A DNA stretch of 64,000 nt from Pseudomonas sp. 10-1B (GCF_000935045.1 NZ_JYKS01000033.1:1-64000), one strand, 5' to 3'; counted from the first letter of the stretch, positions 35,926-44,167 are shown. The notes: generated from the sequence alone by a model not told the origin. Translations and numbers: made by a program.

Positions 35926-36009
35926 TGATCAACGGCGATCAACCCGGGCCCTACCGTGATGAATACAGGCAAAGGCGCCTGGAGCTTCGGCTCCAGGCGC
36001 TTTTTTTTT
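35926..36009 (+). promoter_or_regulatory. nirB leader: ANTAR-type hairpin and intrinsic terminator
   Basis: TGATC-AACGGC-GATCA at 35926-35941 is a 5-bp hairpin with hexaloop A1/G4. A perfect UUCG-loop terminator follows (GCGCCTGGAGC/GCTCCAGGCGC, 35975-36000, then nine T), only 16 bp before the nirB ATG. A terminator inside a leader implies regulated read-through, probably by NasT. Confidence 0.8.
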
Positions 36010-36025
36010 GATCGAGGATCGGCTT

Positions 36026-38578
36026 ATGAAGGCAACAGCGAGCAGCGGGCAACGACAGCGACTGGTCATCGTCGGCAACGGCATGGTCGGCCACCATTGT
36101 GTCGAACAACTGGTCAGCCGTGGCGCCCTGCAGCGCTTCGAGGTACGGGTGTTCGGCGAAGAGCGCCAACGCGCCTACGACCGCGTGCACCTGTCCGAGT
36201 ACTTCGGCGGCAGCTGTGCCGAAACCCTGGCCTTGTGCGGGCAGGACTTCTACGGCGCCAACGGCGTGCACCTGCACCTGGGGGAAGCCGTGCTGGAAAT
36301 CGACCGTGAACGCGGCGAAGTGGTGACTGCCGAGGGCCGCTACGGCTACGACCAACTGGTGCTGGCCACCGGTTCGTACCCCTTCGTGCCGCCGATCGAA
36401 GGTTCCAGTGGCAATGCCCGCCTGGTCTATCGCACCCTCGACGACCTCGATGGCATCCGCGCCGCAGCCAGTGAAGCCCGCCGTGGTGTGGTGGTCGGTG
36501 GTGGCCTGCTCGGCCTGGAGGCCGCCAACGCGTTGAAGTCCCTCGGCCTGGAAGCGCATGTGGTGGAGTTCGCCCCACGGCTGATGCCGGTGCAGCTGGA
36601 CGGCGAGGGCGGTGCCGCGCTCAAGGCACAGATCGAAGCCCTGGGCGTGGGCGTGCACCTGTCCCGCGCCACTCAGTCGATCAGCCAGGGTGAAGCCTAC
36701 CGCTACCGCATGAACTTCGACGGCGGCGAGCACCTGGAAACCGACCTGATCGTGTTTTCCGCCGGTATCCGCCCGCAGGATGCCCTGGGCCGGGCCTGTG
36801 GCCTGGAGATTGCCGCCCGCGGTGGCGTGGTGATCGACAACCACTGCCGCAGCAGCGACCCACGCATCTTCGCCATCGGCGAATGCGCCTCGTGGAATGG
36901 CAGCGTGTTCGGCCTGGTCGCCCCGGGCTACAGCATGGCGCGCAACCTGGCGGCGTTGCTGATGGGGGAAGCGCAGGTGCCATTCACTGGCGCCGACATG
37001 TCGACCAAGCTCAAGTTGCTGGGCGTGGATGTCGGCTCGATCGGCGATGCCCACGGCGCCACGCCGGGGGCGCGCAGCTATCGCTTCATCGACGAAGCCA
37101 ACAGCGCCTACCGCCGTTTGGTGGTGGATGCCAGCGGCAAGCACGTGCTCGGTGCGGTACTGGTCGGCGACAACAGCTACTATGACACCTTGCTGCAGTA
37201 CGCCCAGAACGGCATTGCCCTGCCGGCCGACCCGGCGGCGCTGATTTTGCCGCAAAGTGGTGGTGCGCCGGCCCTGGGCGCCGATGCACTGCCCGACAGC
37301 GCGACCATCTGCTCTTGCCACAACGTCAGCAAGGGCGCGGTCTGCGCCGCTATCGACAGTGGCTGCAGCGACCTCGCCGCCGTCAAGGGCTGCACCAAGG
37401 CCGCTACCGGTTGCGGTGGTTGTGCGGCCTTGCTCAAGCAGGTGTTCGAGCACGAGCTGAGCGCCCGCGGCGTGGCAGTGGACAAGAGCCTGTGCGAGCA
37501 CTTCGCCTACACCCGCCAGGAGCTGTACGGCCTGGTCCGGGTAGGCGGCATTCGCAGCTTCAACGAACTGCTCGAACGCCACGGCAAGGGCCACGTTGGC
37601 TGCGACATCTGCAAGCCGGCGGTGGGCAACATCCTCGCCTCGTGCTGGAACCAGCCGATCATGGACCCAGCGCTGGTACCGCTGCAGGACACCAACGACA
37701 CCTTCATGGCCAATATGCAGAAGAACGGCACCTACTCGGTGGTGCCGCGCATCCCCGGCGGTGAAATCACCCCGGACAAGCTCATCGTCATCGGCCAGGT
37801 GGCCAAGAAGTACGATCTTTACACCAAGATCACCGGCGGCCAGCGCATCGACCTGTTCGGTGCCCAGTTGCACGAGCTGCCGCTGATCTGGGGCGAGCTG
37901 ATCGAAGCCGGCTTCGAAACCGGCCACGCCTACGGCAAGTCGACCCGCACGGTGAAATCGTGCGTCGGCAGCACCTGGTGCCGCTATGGCGTGCAGGACA
38001 GCGTCGGCATGGCCCTGCGCCTGGAAGACCGCTACAAGGGCCTGCGCAGCCCGCACAAGCTCAAGTTCGCGGTGTCTGGCTGCACCCGCGAGTGCGCCGA
38101 GGCACAGAGCAAGGACATTGGCGTGATCGCCACCGACAAGGGCTGGAACCTCTACGTGTGCGGCAACGGCGGCATGCGCCCGCGGCATGCCGAGCTGTTC
38201 GCCACCGACCTAGACGACGCAACCCTGGTACGCCTGATCGACCGCGTGCTGATGTTCTACATCCGCACCGCCGACAAGTTGCAGCGTACCTCGGTGTGGC
38301 GCGAGAGCCTGGAAGGCGGGCTGGATTACCTGAAGCAGGTGATCATCGACGACAGCCTGGGGTTGGCCGCTGAGCTGGAAGCGCAGATGCAGCATGTGGT
38401 CGACCAGTATGAATGCGAGTGGGCCAACGCCCTGAACGACCCTGAGAAGCTCAAGCGCTTCCGTACCTTCGTCAACGACCGGCGCGCCGACCCGGACGTG
38501 CATTTCGTGCGCGAACGCGAACAACGCCGGCCTGCTGCACCGCTGCACCTGATTCCCACTGTCGAGGAGGCTGTCTGA
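36026..38578 (+). CDS. nirB: Assimilatory nitrite reductase, large subunit
   Basis: NirB reduces nitrite to ammonium with NADH. The 850-aa protein has FAD and NAD Rossmann domains (VIVGNGMVGHH near 16, GGGLLGLEAANALKSLG near 157), a BFD-like 2Fe-2S domain (ICSCHNVSKG near 428, GCTKAATGCGGC near 455), then the nitrite/sulfite reductase repeats with siroheme/4Fe-4S cysteines CVGSTWC near 646 and CTRECAEA near 685. It overlaps nirD by one base. Its leader terminator makes it nitrate-responsive. Confidence 0.96.
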   Translation: MKATASSGQRQRLVIVGNGMVGHHCVEQLVSRGALQRFEVRVFGEERQRAYDRVHLSEYFGGSCAETLALCGQDFYGANGVHLHLGEAVLEIDRERGEVVTAEGRYGYDQLVLATGSYPFVPPIEGSSGNARLVYRTLDDLDGIRAAASEARRGVVVGGGLLGLEAANALKSLGLEAHVVEFAPRLMPVQLDGEGGAALKAQIEALGVGVHLSRATQSISQGEAYRYRMNFDGGEHLETDLIVFSAGIRPQDALGRACGLEIAARGGVVIDNHCRSSDPRIFAIGECASWNGSVFGLVAPGYSMARNLAALLMGEAQVPFTGADMSTKLKLLGVDVGSIGDAHGATPGARSYRFIDEANSAYRRLVVDASGKHVLGAVLVGDNSYYDTLLQYAQNGIALPADPAALILPQSGGAPALGADALPDSATICSCHNVSKGAVCAAIDSGCSDLAAVKGCTKAATGCGGCAALLKQVFEHELSARGVAVDKSLCEHFAYTRQELYGLVRVGGIRSFNELLERHGKGHVGCDICKPAVGNILASCWNQPIMDPALVPLQDTNDTFMANMQKNGTYSVVPRIPGGEITPDKLIVIGQVAKKYDLYTKITGGQRIDLFGAQLHELPLIWGELIEAGFETGHAYGKSTRTVKSCVGSTWCRYGVQDSVGMALRLEDRYKGLRSPHKLKFAVSGCTRECAEAQSKDIGVIATDKGWNLYVCGNGGMRPRHAELFATDLDDATLVRLIDRVLMFYIRTADKLQRTSVWRESLEGGLDYLKQVIIDDSLGLAAELEAQMQHVVDQYECEWANALNDPEKLKRFRTFVNDRRADPDVHFVREREQRRPAAPLHLIPTVEEAV

Positions 38579-38940
38579 TGAACCTGTCCAATGCTGCTGT
38601 GAAAACCCAAGAGAACTGGCAGGCGGTTTGCCAGGCGGATGACCTGGTGGCCGATTCCGGGGTGGTGGTGTGGCTCGATGGGGCCCAGGTGGCCTTGTTC
38701 TACCTGCCGGGGCAGGCGCAGCCGCTGTACGCGGTGGCCAACCGCGACCCGCGCTCCGGTGCCAACATCATTGGCCGCGGGCTGGTGGGCAGTGTGCAGG
38801 GCGAGTTGGTGGTGGCCGCGCCGTTGTACAAGCAGCACTTCAGCCTGCAGAGCGGCGAGTGCCTGGAGGATGCCGGGCAGCGCCTGCGGGTGTGGCCGGT
38901 GCGCCTGAATGGTGAAGCTGTCGAGTTGGCTGTCGCCTGA
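38578..38940 (+). CDS. nirD: Assimilatory nitrite reductase, small subunit
   Basis: A 120-aa Rieske-fold protein that pairs with NirB. The usual Rieske C-x-H ligand positions are replaced (NRDPRSG), as is normal in NirD, so it carries no cluster. TGATG overlap with nirB ensures coupled translation. Function as the small subunit is well supported by context. Confidence 0.93.
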   Translation: MNLSNAAVKTQENWQAVCQADDLVADSGVVVWLDGAQVALFYLPGQAQPLYAVANRDPRSGANIIGRGLVGSVQGELVVAAPLYKQHFSLQSGECLEDAGQRLRVWPVRLNGEAVELAVA

Positions 38941-38960
38941 TATTCATCTGCTGCCTGTAT

Positions 38961-39056
38961 CGGCCCTTTCGCGGGCACGCCCGCTCCCACAGGAATACCC
39001 ACAACAGTCCAGACATGTGCAGTACCTGTGGGAGCGGGCGTGCCCGCGAAGGGGCC
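38961..39056. repeat. REP pair (GGGC type)
   Basis: Inverted GCGGGCACGCCCGC and GCGGGCGTGCCCGC cores between nirD and the LysR gene. Confidence 0.9.
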
Positions 39057-39099
39057 AAAGCAGATTATCTGTCAGCAGCAATGCGGTAAGCTTGCGGCC

Positions 39100-40032
39100 A
39101 TGAACCTCGACACCCGCATCAAGTACCGCCACCTGCTGTGCTTCCTGGAGATTGCCCGGCAGGGCAGCCTGGCCAGGGCTGCCGATATCCTGGCCATCAG
39201 CCAGCCGGCGATTTCCAAGACCCTCAAGGAACTCGAAGACCTGCTCGAAGCACGCCTGTTCGCGCGCAGCCGCCAGGGCGTCGAGCTGACCCCGGCCGGG
39301 GCGCGTTTCATGCGCTACGCCGGGCCCAGCGTGCAGGCCCTGCGCGATGGCGTCAGCAGCCTGCGTGGCGAAGCGCGGGCGCCGTCGCAGGTGCGTATCG
39401 GCGTGCTGTCCACGGTCGAAGGCCTGCTCATGCCCGAAGTGCTCTGTCGCCTGCACCAGCGCCATGAAGCGCTGGTGATCAGTGTGGTCACCGGGGTCAG
39501 CGCGCAGTTGCTTGGCCAACTGCACCTGGGTGAGCTGGAGCTGGTGGTCGGGCGCATGACCGACAGCCCGCAGATCCAGGGCCTGTCGTTCGAGCACCTG
39601 TACAGCGAATCGATGAGCCTGGTGGTGCGGCCGGGCCACCCATTGCTGGCCAGCTCGCCAGTGGAACGGGCACAGGTGGGGCGTTACCCGCTGGTGTTGC
39701 CGCCCGCGGGCACCACCATCCGCCAGCACGCCGACAGCCTGTTCGTGCAATGCGGCATCCAGATGCCGGCGCAACGTCTGGAAACCCTGTCCCTGGCCCT
39801 GAGCCGGCGCTACCTGCTGGGTAGCGAAGCGGTGTGGGTAGCGCCGCGCGACGCGGTGTTGCTCGACCTGCGCCGTGGCGAGCTGGTCGAGCTTGACCTG
39901 GGTGTGCGCGAGCCGGGCGGCTCGGTGGGCATCTGCCGTAATGCCGCCTTGCCGCAGAGTTTGCCGGGGCAATGGGTGTGCGAGGTGCTGCGCGAAGTGG
40001 CAGGGGAGTACCGCGAAGGCAACTACCCCTGA
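39100..40032 (+). CDS. LysR-family transcriptional regulator, PcaQ-like
   Basis: A 310-aa regulator with an N-terminal winged HTH (FLEIARQGSLARAADILAIS, then QPAISKTLKELE) and a periplasmic-binding-like effector domain. The N-terminus begins MNLDTRIKYRHLLCFLEI, which resembles PcaQ/GbpR-type LysR proteins. No pca genes are in the window, and the neighbours are nirD and an FKBP gene, so the target is unknown. The ribosome site is weak. Confidence 0.85.
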   Translation: MNLDTRIKYRHLLCFLEIARQGSLARAADILAISQPAISKTLKELEDLLEARLFARSRQGVELTPAGARFMRYAGPSVQALRDGVSSLRGEARAPSQVRIGVLSTVEGLLMPEVLCRLHQRHEALVISVVTGVSAQLLGQLHLGELELVVGRMTDSPQIQGLSFEHLYSESMSLVVRPGHPLLASSPVERAQVGRYPLVLPPAGTTIRQHADSLFVQCGIQMPAQRLETLSLALSRRYLLGSEAVWVAPRDAVLLDLRRGELVELDLGVREPGGSVGICRNAALPQSLPGQWVCEVLREVAGEYREGNYP

Positions 40033-40219
40033 GTGATGGAAAAGCGGCACAACTGGTCAATACTGGCCAGTGGCTGCAAACGCTAGGATGAATAAGCCTT
40101 TAACTACTGAACTTCCTTACCAAAACCCGCTCCTATGCCGGTAGCCATTGGTGATGGCCGCCTGCTAAGCTCGCGGCTTTACCCTGATTGCCCTTATGGC
40201 GCATGAACAAGGAAATAGC

Positions 40220-40984
40220 ATGAAACAGCATCGTTTGGCGGCTGCGGTTGCCCTGGTAGGCCTGGTACTGGCTGGCTGTGATCAACAAGCCAGCAGCCCC
40301 GAGCTGAAGACTCCGGCACAGAAAGCCTCCTACGGTATCGGCCTGAACATGGGCAAGAGCCTGGCTCAGGAAGGCATGGAAGACCTTGATTCGAAAGCCG
40401 TCGCCCTCGGCATCGAAGACGCTGTTGGCAAGAAGGAACAGCGCATCAAGGACGAAGAGCTGGTAGAAGCCTTCACCGCGCTGCAGAAGCGCGCCGAAGA
40501 GCGCCTGGCCAAGGCCAGCGAAGAAGCTGCCTCCGCCGGCAAGAAGTTCCTCGAAGAAAACGCCAAGAAGCCAGGCGTGGTCACCACCGCTTCCGGCCTG
40601 CAGTATGAAGTGGTCAAGAAGGCCGAAGGCGCGCAGCCCAAGCCGACCGATGTGGTCACTGTCCACTACGAAGGCAAGCTGATCGATGGCAAGGTGTTCG
40701 ACAGCTCCGTCGAGCGCGGCAGCCCGATCGACCTGCCGGTCAGCGGCGTGATCCCGGGTTGGGTCGAAGGCCTGCAACTGATGCACGTCGGTGAGAAGTA
40801 CAAGCTGTTCATCCCGGCTGAACTGGCCTACGGCGCACAGAGCCCAAGCCCGCTGATCCCGGCCAACTCGGTGTTGGTGTTCGATCTGGAACTGATCGCC
40901 ATCAAGGACCCGGCCCAGCTGCAAGGCGCCGAGCCGGAAGCCGAGGCACCGGCCGAAGCCCCTGCTGAAGCGCCTGCCAAGTAA
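40220..40984 (+). CDS. fklB: FKBP-type peptidyl-prolyl isomerase, lipoprotein
   Basis: A 254-aa Mip/FkpA-like isomerase. It has a lipoprotein signal with lipobox LAGC near residue 19 (Asp follows the Cys), an N-terminal helical dimerisation domain (about 35-115), an FKBP domain (VTVHYEGKLIDGKVFDSSV near 148) and a C-terminal low-complexity tail of EAPAEAPAE repeats. Asp at +2 after the lipid Cys may hold it in the inner membrane. AAGGAAAT precedes the ATG. A strong terminator follows. Confidence 0.9.
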   Translation: MKQHRLAAAVALVGLVLAGCDQQASSPELKTPAQKASYGIGLNMGKSLAQEGMEDLDSKAVALGIEDAVGKKEQRIKDEELVEAFTALQKRAEERLAKASEEAASAGKKFLEENAKKPGVVTTASGLQYEVVKKAEGAQPKPTDVVTVHYEGKLIDGKVFDSSVERGSPIDLPVSGVIPGWVEGLQLMHVGEKYKLFIPAELAYGAQSPSPLIPANSVLVFDLELIAIKDPAQLQGAEPEAEAPAEAPAEAPAK

Positions 40985-41001
40985 TACTGGCTGGCCCACG
41001 C

Positions 41002-41030
41002 AAAACGCCCCGTTCCGACGGGGCGTTTTC
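41002..41030 (+). terminator. Intrinsic terminator of the FKBP gene
   Basis: AAAACGCCCCG / CGGGGCGTTTTC stem with a TTCCGA loop region and a T tract. Confidence 0.93.
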
Positions 41031-41231
41031 GTTTGTGTACCTGGTGGTTGGACGAACCTGTAACTGCTGATACTGTCCGAGGAAATGCAGCTTGCACAAG
41101 TACAATGCTTCTGACGCAAATCGTTTGCGCCCCAGGTACCCACGGCATGAAACGACTGTGTAAAAAACGCCCGATCTGACCGGGGCCCTTGCCTGTCAGG
41201 CACCTGGGGTCAGAAACTTGGCCCTGTTCAC

Positions 41232-41262
41232 AAGGTTATCCACAATAAATGTGGATAACCTT
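41232..41262. promoter_or_regulatory. Palindrome of two DnaA boxes upstream of the YkvA gene
   Basis: AAGGTTATCCACA and its exact reverse complement flank ATAAA. Each arm contains a consensus DnaA box (TTATCCACA). The palindrome lies 19 bp before the ATG and could also fold as an mRNA hairpin, which would place it in the 5' leader. Confidence 0.7.
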
Positions 41263-41280
41263 TTCCCTCTCGGAGGCACC

Positions 41281-41718
41281 ATGAGCGCACCCTGGAATTT
41301 CGCCCGCTTCCTGCCCCTGGCCGAGCGCCTGCTCAGCCGTGGCCGGCTGCCGGCCTTGCTGTTCGCGGTGGCCCGCAAGGGCCCGCGCATCGGCCAGCTG
41401 CGTGACGACCTGAAGCTGCTGCAGGGGCTGTGCCTGGCCTGGTGGCGCGGCGAATACCGCGCCATCAGCCCCAAGGCACTGGTCACCATCGTGGCCGGCC
41501 TGCTGTATTTCGTCAGCCCCATCGATGCCATCCCCGACTGGTTGCTGGGCGTAGGTTTCCTCGATGACATCGCGGTACTCGGTTGGGTGCTCAAGACCGT
41601 GGCCGACGAACTGGCGCGTTTCAAGGCCTGGCGCGACAGCCAGGCGCCCGAACGGCTGCGTGTGGTCGAGCGGCTGCCTGCCACCCCCGAAGCGCTGCTG
41701 CTGGAGCGCAACAAGTGA
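41281..41718 (+). CDS. YkvA-family (DUF1232) membrane protein
   Basis: A 145-aa protein with the DUF1232 core: hydrophobic segment AISPKALVTIVAGLLYFVSP near 62-82, then IDAIPDWLLGVGFLDDIAVLGWV, a motif of unknown role. GGAGG precedes the ATG. The 5' region carries the double DnaA-box palindrome. It could be membrane-linked; its function is unknown in general. Confidence 0.85.
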   Translation: MSAPWNFARFLPLAERLLSRGRLPALLFAVARKGPRIGQLRDDLKLLQGLCLAWWRGEYRAISPKALVTIVAGLLYFVSPIDAIPDWLLGVGFLDDIAVLGWVLKTVADELARFKAWRDSQAPERLRVVERLPATPEALLLERNK

Positions 41719-41762
41719 AATTGGCCTGATCTGCACAGACTCCCGGAGTTGGTAATATAATT

Positions 41763-41779
41763 GGCATAAGGATTATGCC
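41763..41779. promoter_or_regulatory. Operator candidate 1 (GGCATAA palindrome)
   Basis: GGCATAA-GGA-TTATGCC is an exact inverted repeat directly downstream of a TATAAT at 41756-41761, so binding here should block the promoter. Confidence 0.6.
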
Positions 41780-41782
41780 TAC

Positions 41783-41801
41783 GGATTACATGCGGTAATC
41801 C
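41783..41801. promoter_or_regulatory. Operator candidate 2 (GGATTAC palindrome)
   Basis: GGATTAC-ATGCG-GTAATCC is an exact inverted repeat 16 bp before the ATG of the PHD-XRE gene. Confidence 0.6.
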
Positions 41802-41817
41802 TTTTGAGGGGTTTGTA

Positions 41818-42156
41818 ATGGGTATTCAGGTCATCAGCCGGGACGGTCAACCCGAGTACGCCGTCGTTCCTTGGGCGCAGTACCAAGCGTTGCTCAAGGC
41901 CGCGGGGCAGGCGCCTGCCGAGGCGGTTGTCGTTGAGGAGCAAGGCAGCGCGGCCAGTGCGCCTTTGCCGGCGTTCAGCGAAGTCGCGCAGATTCGCCAG
42001 GCCAAGGGCATCGCCCCTGAGCAACTGGCGCGCAATGTGGGGGTAAGCCCGGCTTACCTGGCCATGATCGAGTCGGGCGAACGTCAGCCGGACGCTGCCA
42101 TTCGCCGCGCCCTGGCCTGGCACCTGGGGGTGGCTGGCTGGAGTGAGCCGTCATGA
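41818..42156 (+). CDS. PHD/YefM-like and XRE-HTH regulator, antitoxin-like
   Basis: A 112-aa protein. The first 30 residues (PEYAVVPWAQYQALL) resemble the DNA-binding/fold part of PHD/YefM antitoxins. Residues about 52-108 are an XRE helix-turn-helix (GIAPEQLARNVGVSPAYLAM). The start follows a TGAGGG site and two palindromic operators. It overlaps the next gene by four bases. This arrangement is like a toxin-antitoxin or autoregulated pair, but the partner is not a known toxin. Confidence 0.7.
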   Translation: MGIQVISRDGQPEYAVVPWAQYQALLKAAGQAPAEAVVVEEQGSAASAPLPAFSEVAQIRQAKGIAPEQLARNVGVSPAYLAMIESGERQPDAAIRRALAWHLGVAGWSEPS

Positions 42157-42521
42157 GCCAGGTCAGGATCAGCCGCCAGCACTGGGATAACCTGCTGGGC
42201 GAGCTTGACCTGGCCCGTCGTCAACGTCACTTGCTGACCTACCGAGCGCTGATCGAGCGCTTGCAATTGCCCAGCCCGGCCATGCAGACGCTCACCGCCG
42301 CGCTGGAGTACCTGGCGGTGCTGGATGCCCGGGCCGAGCAGCCATTGCGCAGCTCGCTGGTGATCAGCCAGGGCGCCAGCCGTTTGCCACGTACCGGCTT
42401 TTTTGAGTGCGTAGAGCGCCTGGGGCGCTTTTCCGGGCCGGTCGATGGCATGGAGGCAGCGTCGTGGCACGCCTCCGAAGTGGTTCGGGTATTCGAGTAC
42501 AGCTATCCCGAAACGGCCTGA
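42153..42521 (+). CDS. Hypothetical partner of the PHD-XRE gene, 122 aa
   Basis: Translationally coupled (ATGA) to the regulator. I do not recognise a named family. The middle (TYRALIERLQLPSPA near residue 29, then SSLVISQ and LPRTGFFE) recalls the winged-helix domain found in alkyltransferase-like and some nuclease-associated proteins. There is no signal or membrane segment. It could be a toxin, a DNA-binding partner or an enzyme subunit; the sequence does not decide. Confidence 0.6.
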   Translation: MSQVRISRQHWDNLLGELDLARRQRHLLTYRALIERLQLPSPAMQTLTAALEYLAVLDARAEQPLRSSLVISQGASRLPRTGFFECVERLGRFSGPVDGMEAASWHASEVVRVFEYSYPETA

Positions 42522-42536
42522 GTCGTTACCTGTTCC

Positions 42537-42630
42537 GGCCCTATCGCCGGCAAGCCAGCTCCCACAGGTACAGCGCAAGGCTCAAAGCCTGTGGTGAACC
42601 TGTGGGAGCTGGCTTGCCGGCGATAGGGCC
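42537..42630. repeat. REP pair (TGGCTTGCCGGC type)
   Basis: Inverted cores around AGCGCAAGGCTCAAAGCC. Near-identical copies of this pair recur at 42869-42940 (partly) and 43159-43233, within the EAL 3' amplification. Confidence 0.88.
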
Positions 42631-42732
42631 ATGACAGGCAACGCATCCCGGTGAATCAAACCACAAGGCCTGCCATCGGCATCCACCACCTGCAATGCAT
42701 CCAGATGCTGGTGCCGACCAAACATCTCCAGC
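42631..42732 (-). pseudogene. EAL gene 3' fragment, copy 1
   Basis: 102 bp matching the end of the EAL gene (43235-43336) with no visible difference; it encodes the same LDALQVVDADGRPCGLIHRD stretch on the minus strand. It has no start and ends in the following REP. Confidence 0.85.
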
Positions 42733-42734
42733 AA

Positions 42735-42749
42735 CCCGAAACGGCCTGA
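42735..42749. repeat. 15-bp copy of the 3' end of the 42153-42521 gene
   Basis: CCCGAAACGGCCTGA is identical to 42507-42521, the last codons of the neighbour. It marks a duplication junction between the EAL fragment and the REP. Confidence 0.8.
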
Positions 42750-42750
42750 A

Positions 42751-42868
42751 CGCGGATCCTTGTGGGAGCGGCCTTGCGTCGCGAAAGGGCTGCGCAGCAG
42801 CCCCAGATTCTCAGCTTCGCCGCAAAGAATGCCGGGGCCGCTTTGCGGCCCTATCGCGACACAAGCCA
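42751..42868. repeat. REP pair (GGCCTTGCGTCGCGA type), copy 1
   Basis: Starts CGCGGATCCTTGTGGGAGCG and ends TATCGCGACACAA, with CTGCGCAGCAG and CCGCTTTGCGG hairpins inside. A near-identical copy is at 43044-43158. Confidence 0.85.
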
Positions 42869-42941
42869 GCTCCCACAGGTACAGCGCAAGGCTCAAAGCC
42901 TGTGGTGAACCTGTGGGAGCTGGCTTGCCGGCGATAGGGCC

Positions 42942-43043
42942 ATGACAGGCAACGCATCCCGATGAATCAAACCACAAGGCCTGCCATCGGCATCCACCAC
43001 CTGCAATGCATCCAGATGCTGGTGCCGACCAAACATCTCCAGC
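42942..43043 (-). pseudogene. EAL gene 3' fragment, copy 2
   Basis: The same 102-bp segment, differing by one base (A for G) from the other copies. No start; flanked by REP pairs. Confidence 0.85.
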
Positions 43044-43158
43044 CGCGGATCCTTGTGGGAGCGGCCTTGCGTCGCGAAAGGGCTGCGCAGCAGCCCCAGA
43101 TTCTCAGCTTTGCCGCAAAGAATGCCGGGGCCGCTTTGCGGCCCTATCGCGACACAAG
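43044..43158. repeat. REP pair (GGCCTTGCGTCGCGA type), copy 2
   Basis: Near-identical to 42751-42868, without the 15-bp gene-end fragment in front. Confidence 0.85.
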
Positions 43159-43185
43159 GCCGCTCCCACAGATACAGCGCAAGGC

Positions 43186-44154
43186 TCAAAGCCTGTGGTG
43201 AACCTGTGGGAGCTGGCTTGCCGGCGATAGGGCCATGACAGGCAACGCATCCCGGTGAATCAAACCACAAGGCCTGCCATCGGCATCCACCACCTGCAAT
43301 GCATCCAGATGCTGGTGCCGACCAAACATCTCCAGCAACTGCGCAATCGTGGCATTCAGCCGCACCGTCGGCTGTTCAGCCAAGGGCATGCTCATCAGCA
43401 CCGGTAGCGACTGGCTTTCCCGTATCCCCAGCTCCTGCGGCCGCCCCAGCAGGTAGCCCTGCACCAGGTCTACGCCCATCTCCACCAGCACTGCCAGCTC
43501 CTCGGCCAGCTCGATCCCTTCGGCAATCACCTGCGCCTTCGATGCCCGCGCAATCTGCAGGATGGAACCGACGAACTCGCGCTTGAGCGGGTCGCGGTGG
43601 ATGCCGTCGATGAAGTGCCGGTCGATCTTCACGTATTCGGGGCGCAGCTCCGACCATAAGCGCAGGCTCGAATAACCAGCCCCCAAATCGTCAAGGGCAA
43701 TCGAGAAGCCCATGTCGCGGTAGTGGTGCAGGGCCGTGGACAGCAGCTGGAAGTCGTCGGTCGGGGTGTGCTCGGTCAGCTCGATCACCACCCGGCTGGG
43801 CGGCAGGCCGACCTGTTCGAGCAGCTTGAGGGTCAGGCCGGACGGGTAGTGCGGCTCCAGCAGCGACTCTGGCGAGATGTTGAGAAACAGCTTGCCCTGC
43901 AACTGCTGTTCGCTGAAACGCCGGCAGGCACTTTCCCGGCAGGCGGCTTCCAGCTCGGTCAGGCGGCCGGCCTGGCGGGCGACGGTGAACAAGTTGAGCG
44001 GCGCGTGCAGCGGGCTGTTGGACGGGCCGCGGCTCAGCGCCTCATGGCCGAACACCCGTTGTTGGCTCAGGCACATGATCGGCTGGAACAGACTGTGAAT
44101 GCTGCGTTGAGCCAGGATGGCGCTCAAGGCACTGAGCTGTTCGGCAACGGTCAT
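43186..44154 (-). CDS. EAL-domain c-di-GMP phosphodiesterase, C-terminally truncated by a REP
   Basis: A 322-aa protein with an intact catalytic EAL domain: GHEALSRG near 34, NISPESLL (Mg-binding Asn), VIELTEH, ALDDLGAGYSS, VKIDRHF, IAEGIELA and VQGYLLGRP, so it should hydrolyse c-di-GMP. After about residue 250 the start of a CBS-like domain (LNATIAQLLEMF) appears, then the frame enters a REP that supplies the last 15 residues (ALSPASQLPQVHHRL). Family members continue into CBS and GGDEF domains, so this gene has lost those. Confidence 0.85.
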   Translation of the reverse strand: MTVAEQLSALSAILAQRSIHSLFQPIMCLSQQRVFGHEALSRGPSNSPLHAPLNLFTVARQAGRLTELEAACRESACRRFSEQQLQGKLFLNISPESLLEPHYPSGLTLKLLEQVGLPPSRVVIELTEHTPTDDFQLLSTALHHYRDMGFSIALDDLGAGYSSLRLWSELRPEYVKIDRHFIDGIHRDPLKREFVGSILQIARASKAQVIAEGIELAEELAVLVEMGVDLVQGYLLGRPQELGIRESQSLPVLMSMPLAEQPTVRLNATIAQLLEMFGRHQHLDALQVVDADGRPCGLIHRDALPVMALSPASQLPQVHHRL

Positions 44155-44167
44155 GGCGTATTCCTGA

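Noticed and set aside
41232..41262. Possible chromosomal replication origin
   Set aside because: Only two DnaA boxes and no dnaA, gidA or AT-rich unwinding region nearby.
42537..43233. Possible insertion sequence
   Set aside because: No transposase frame and no terminal repeats; the block is made of REP pairs and copies of a gene end.
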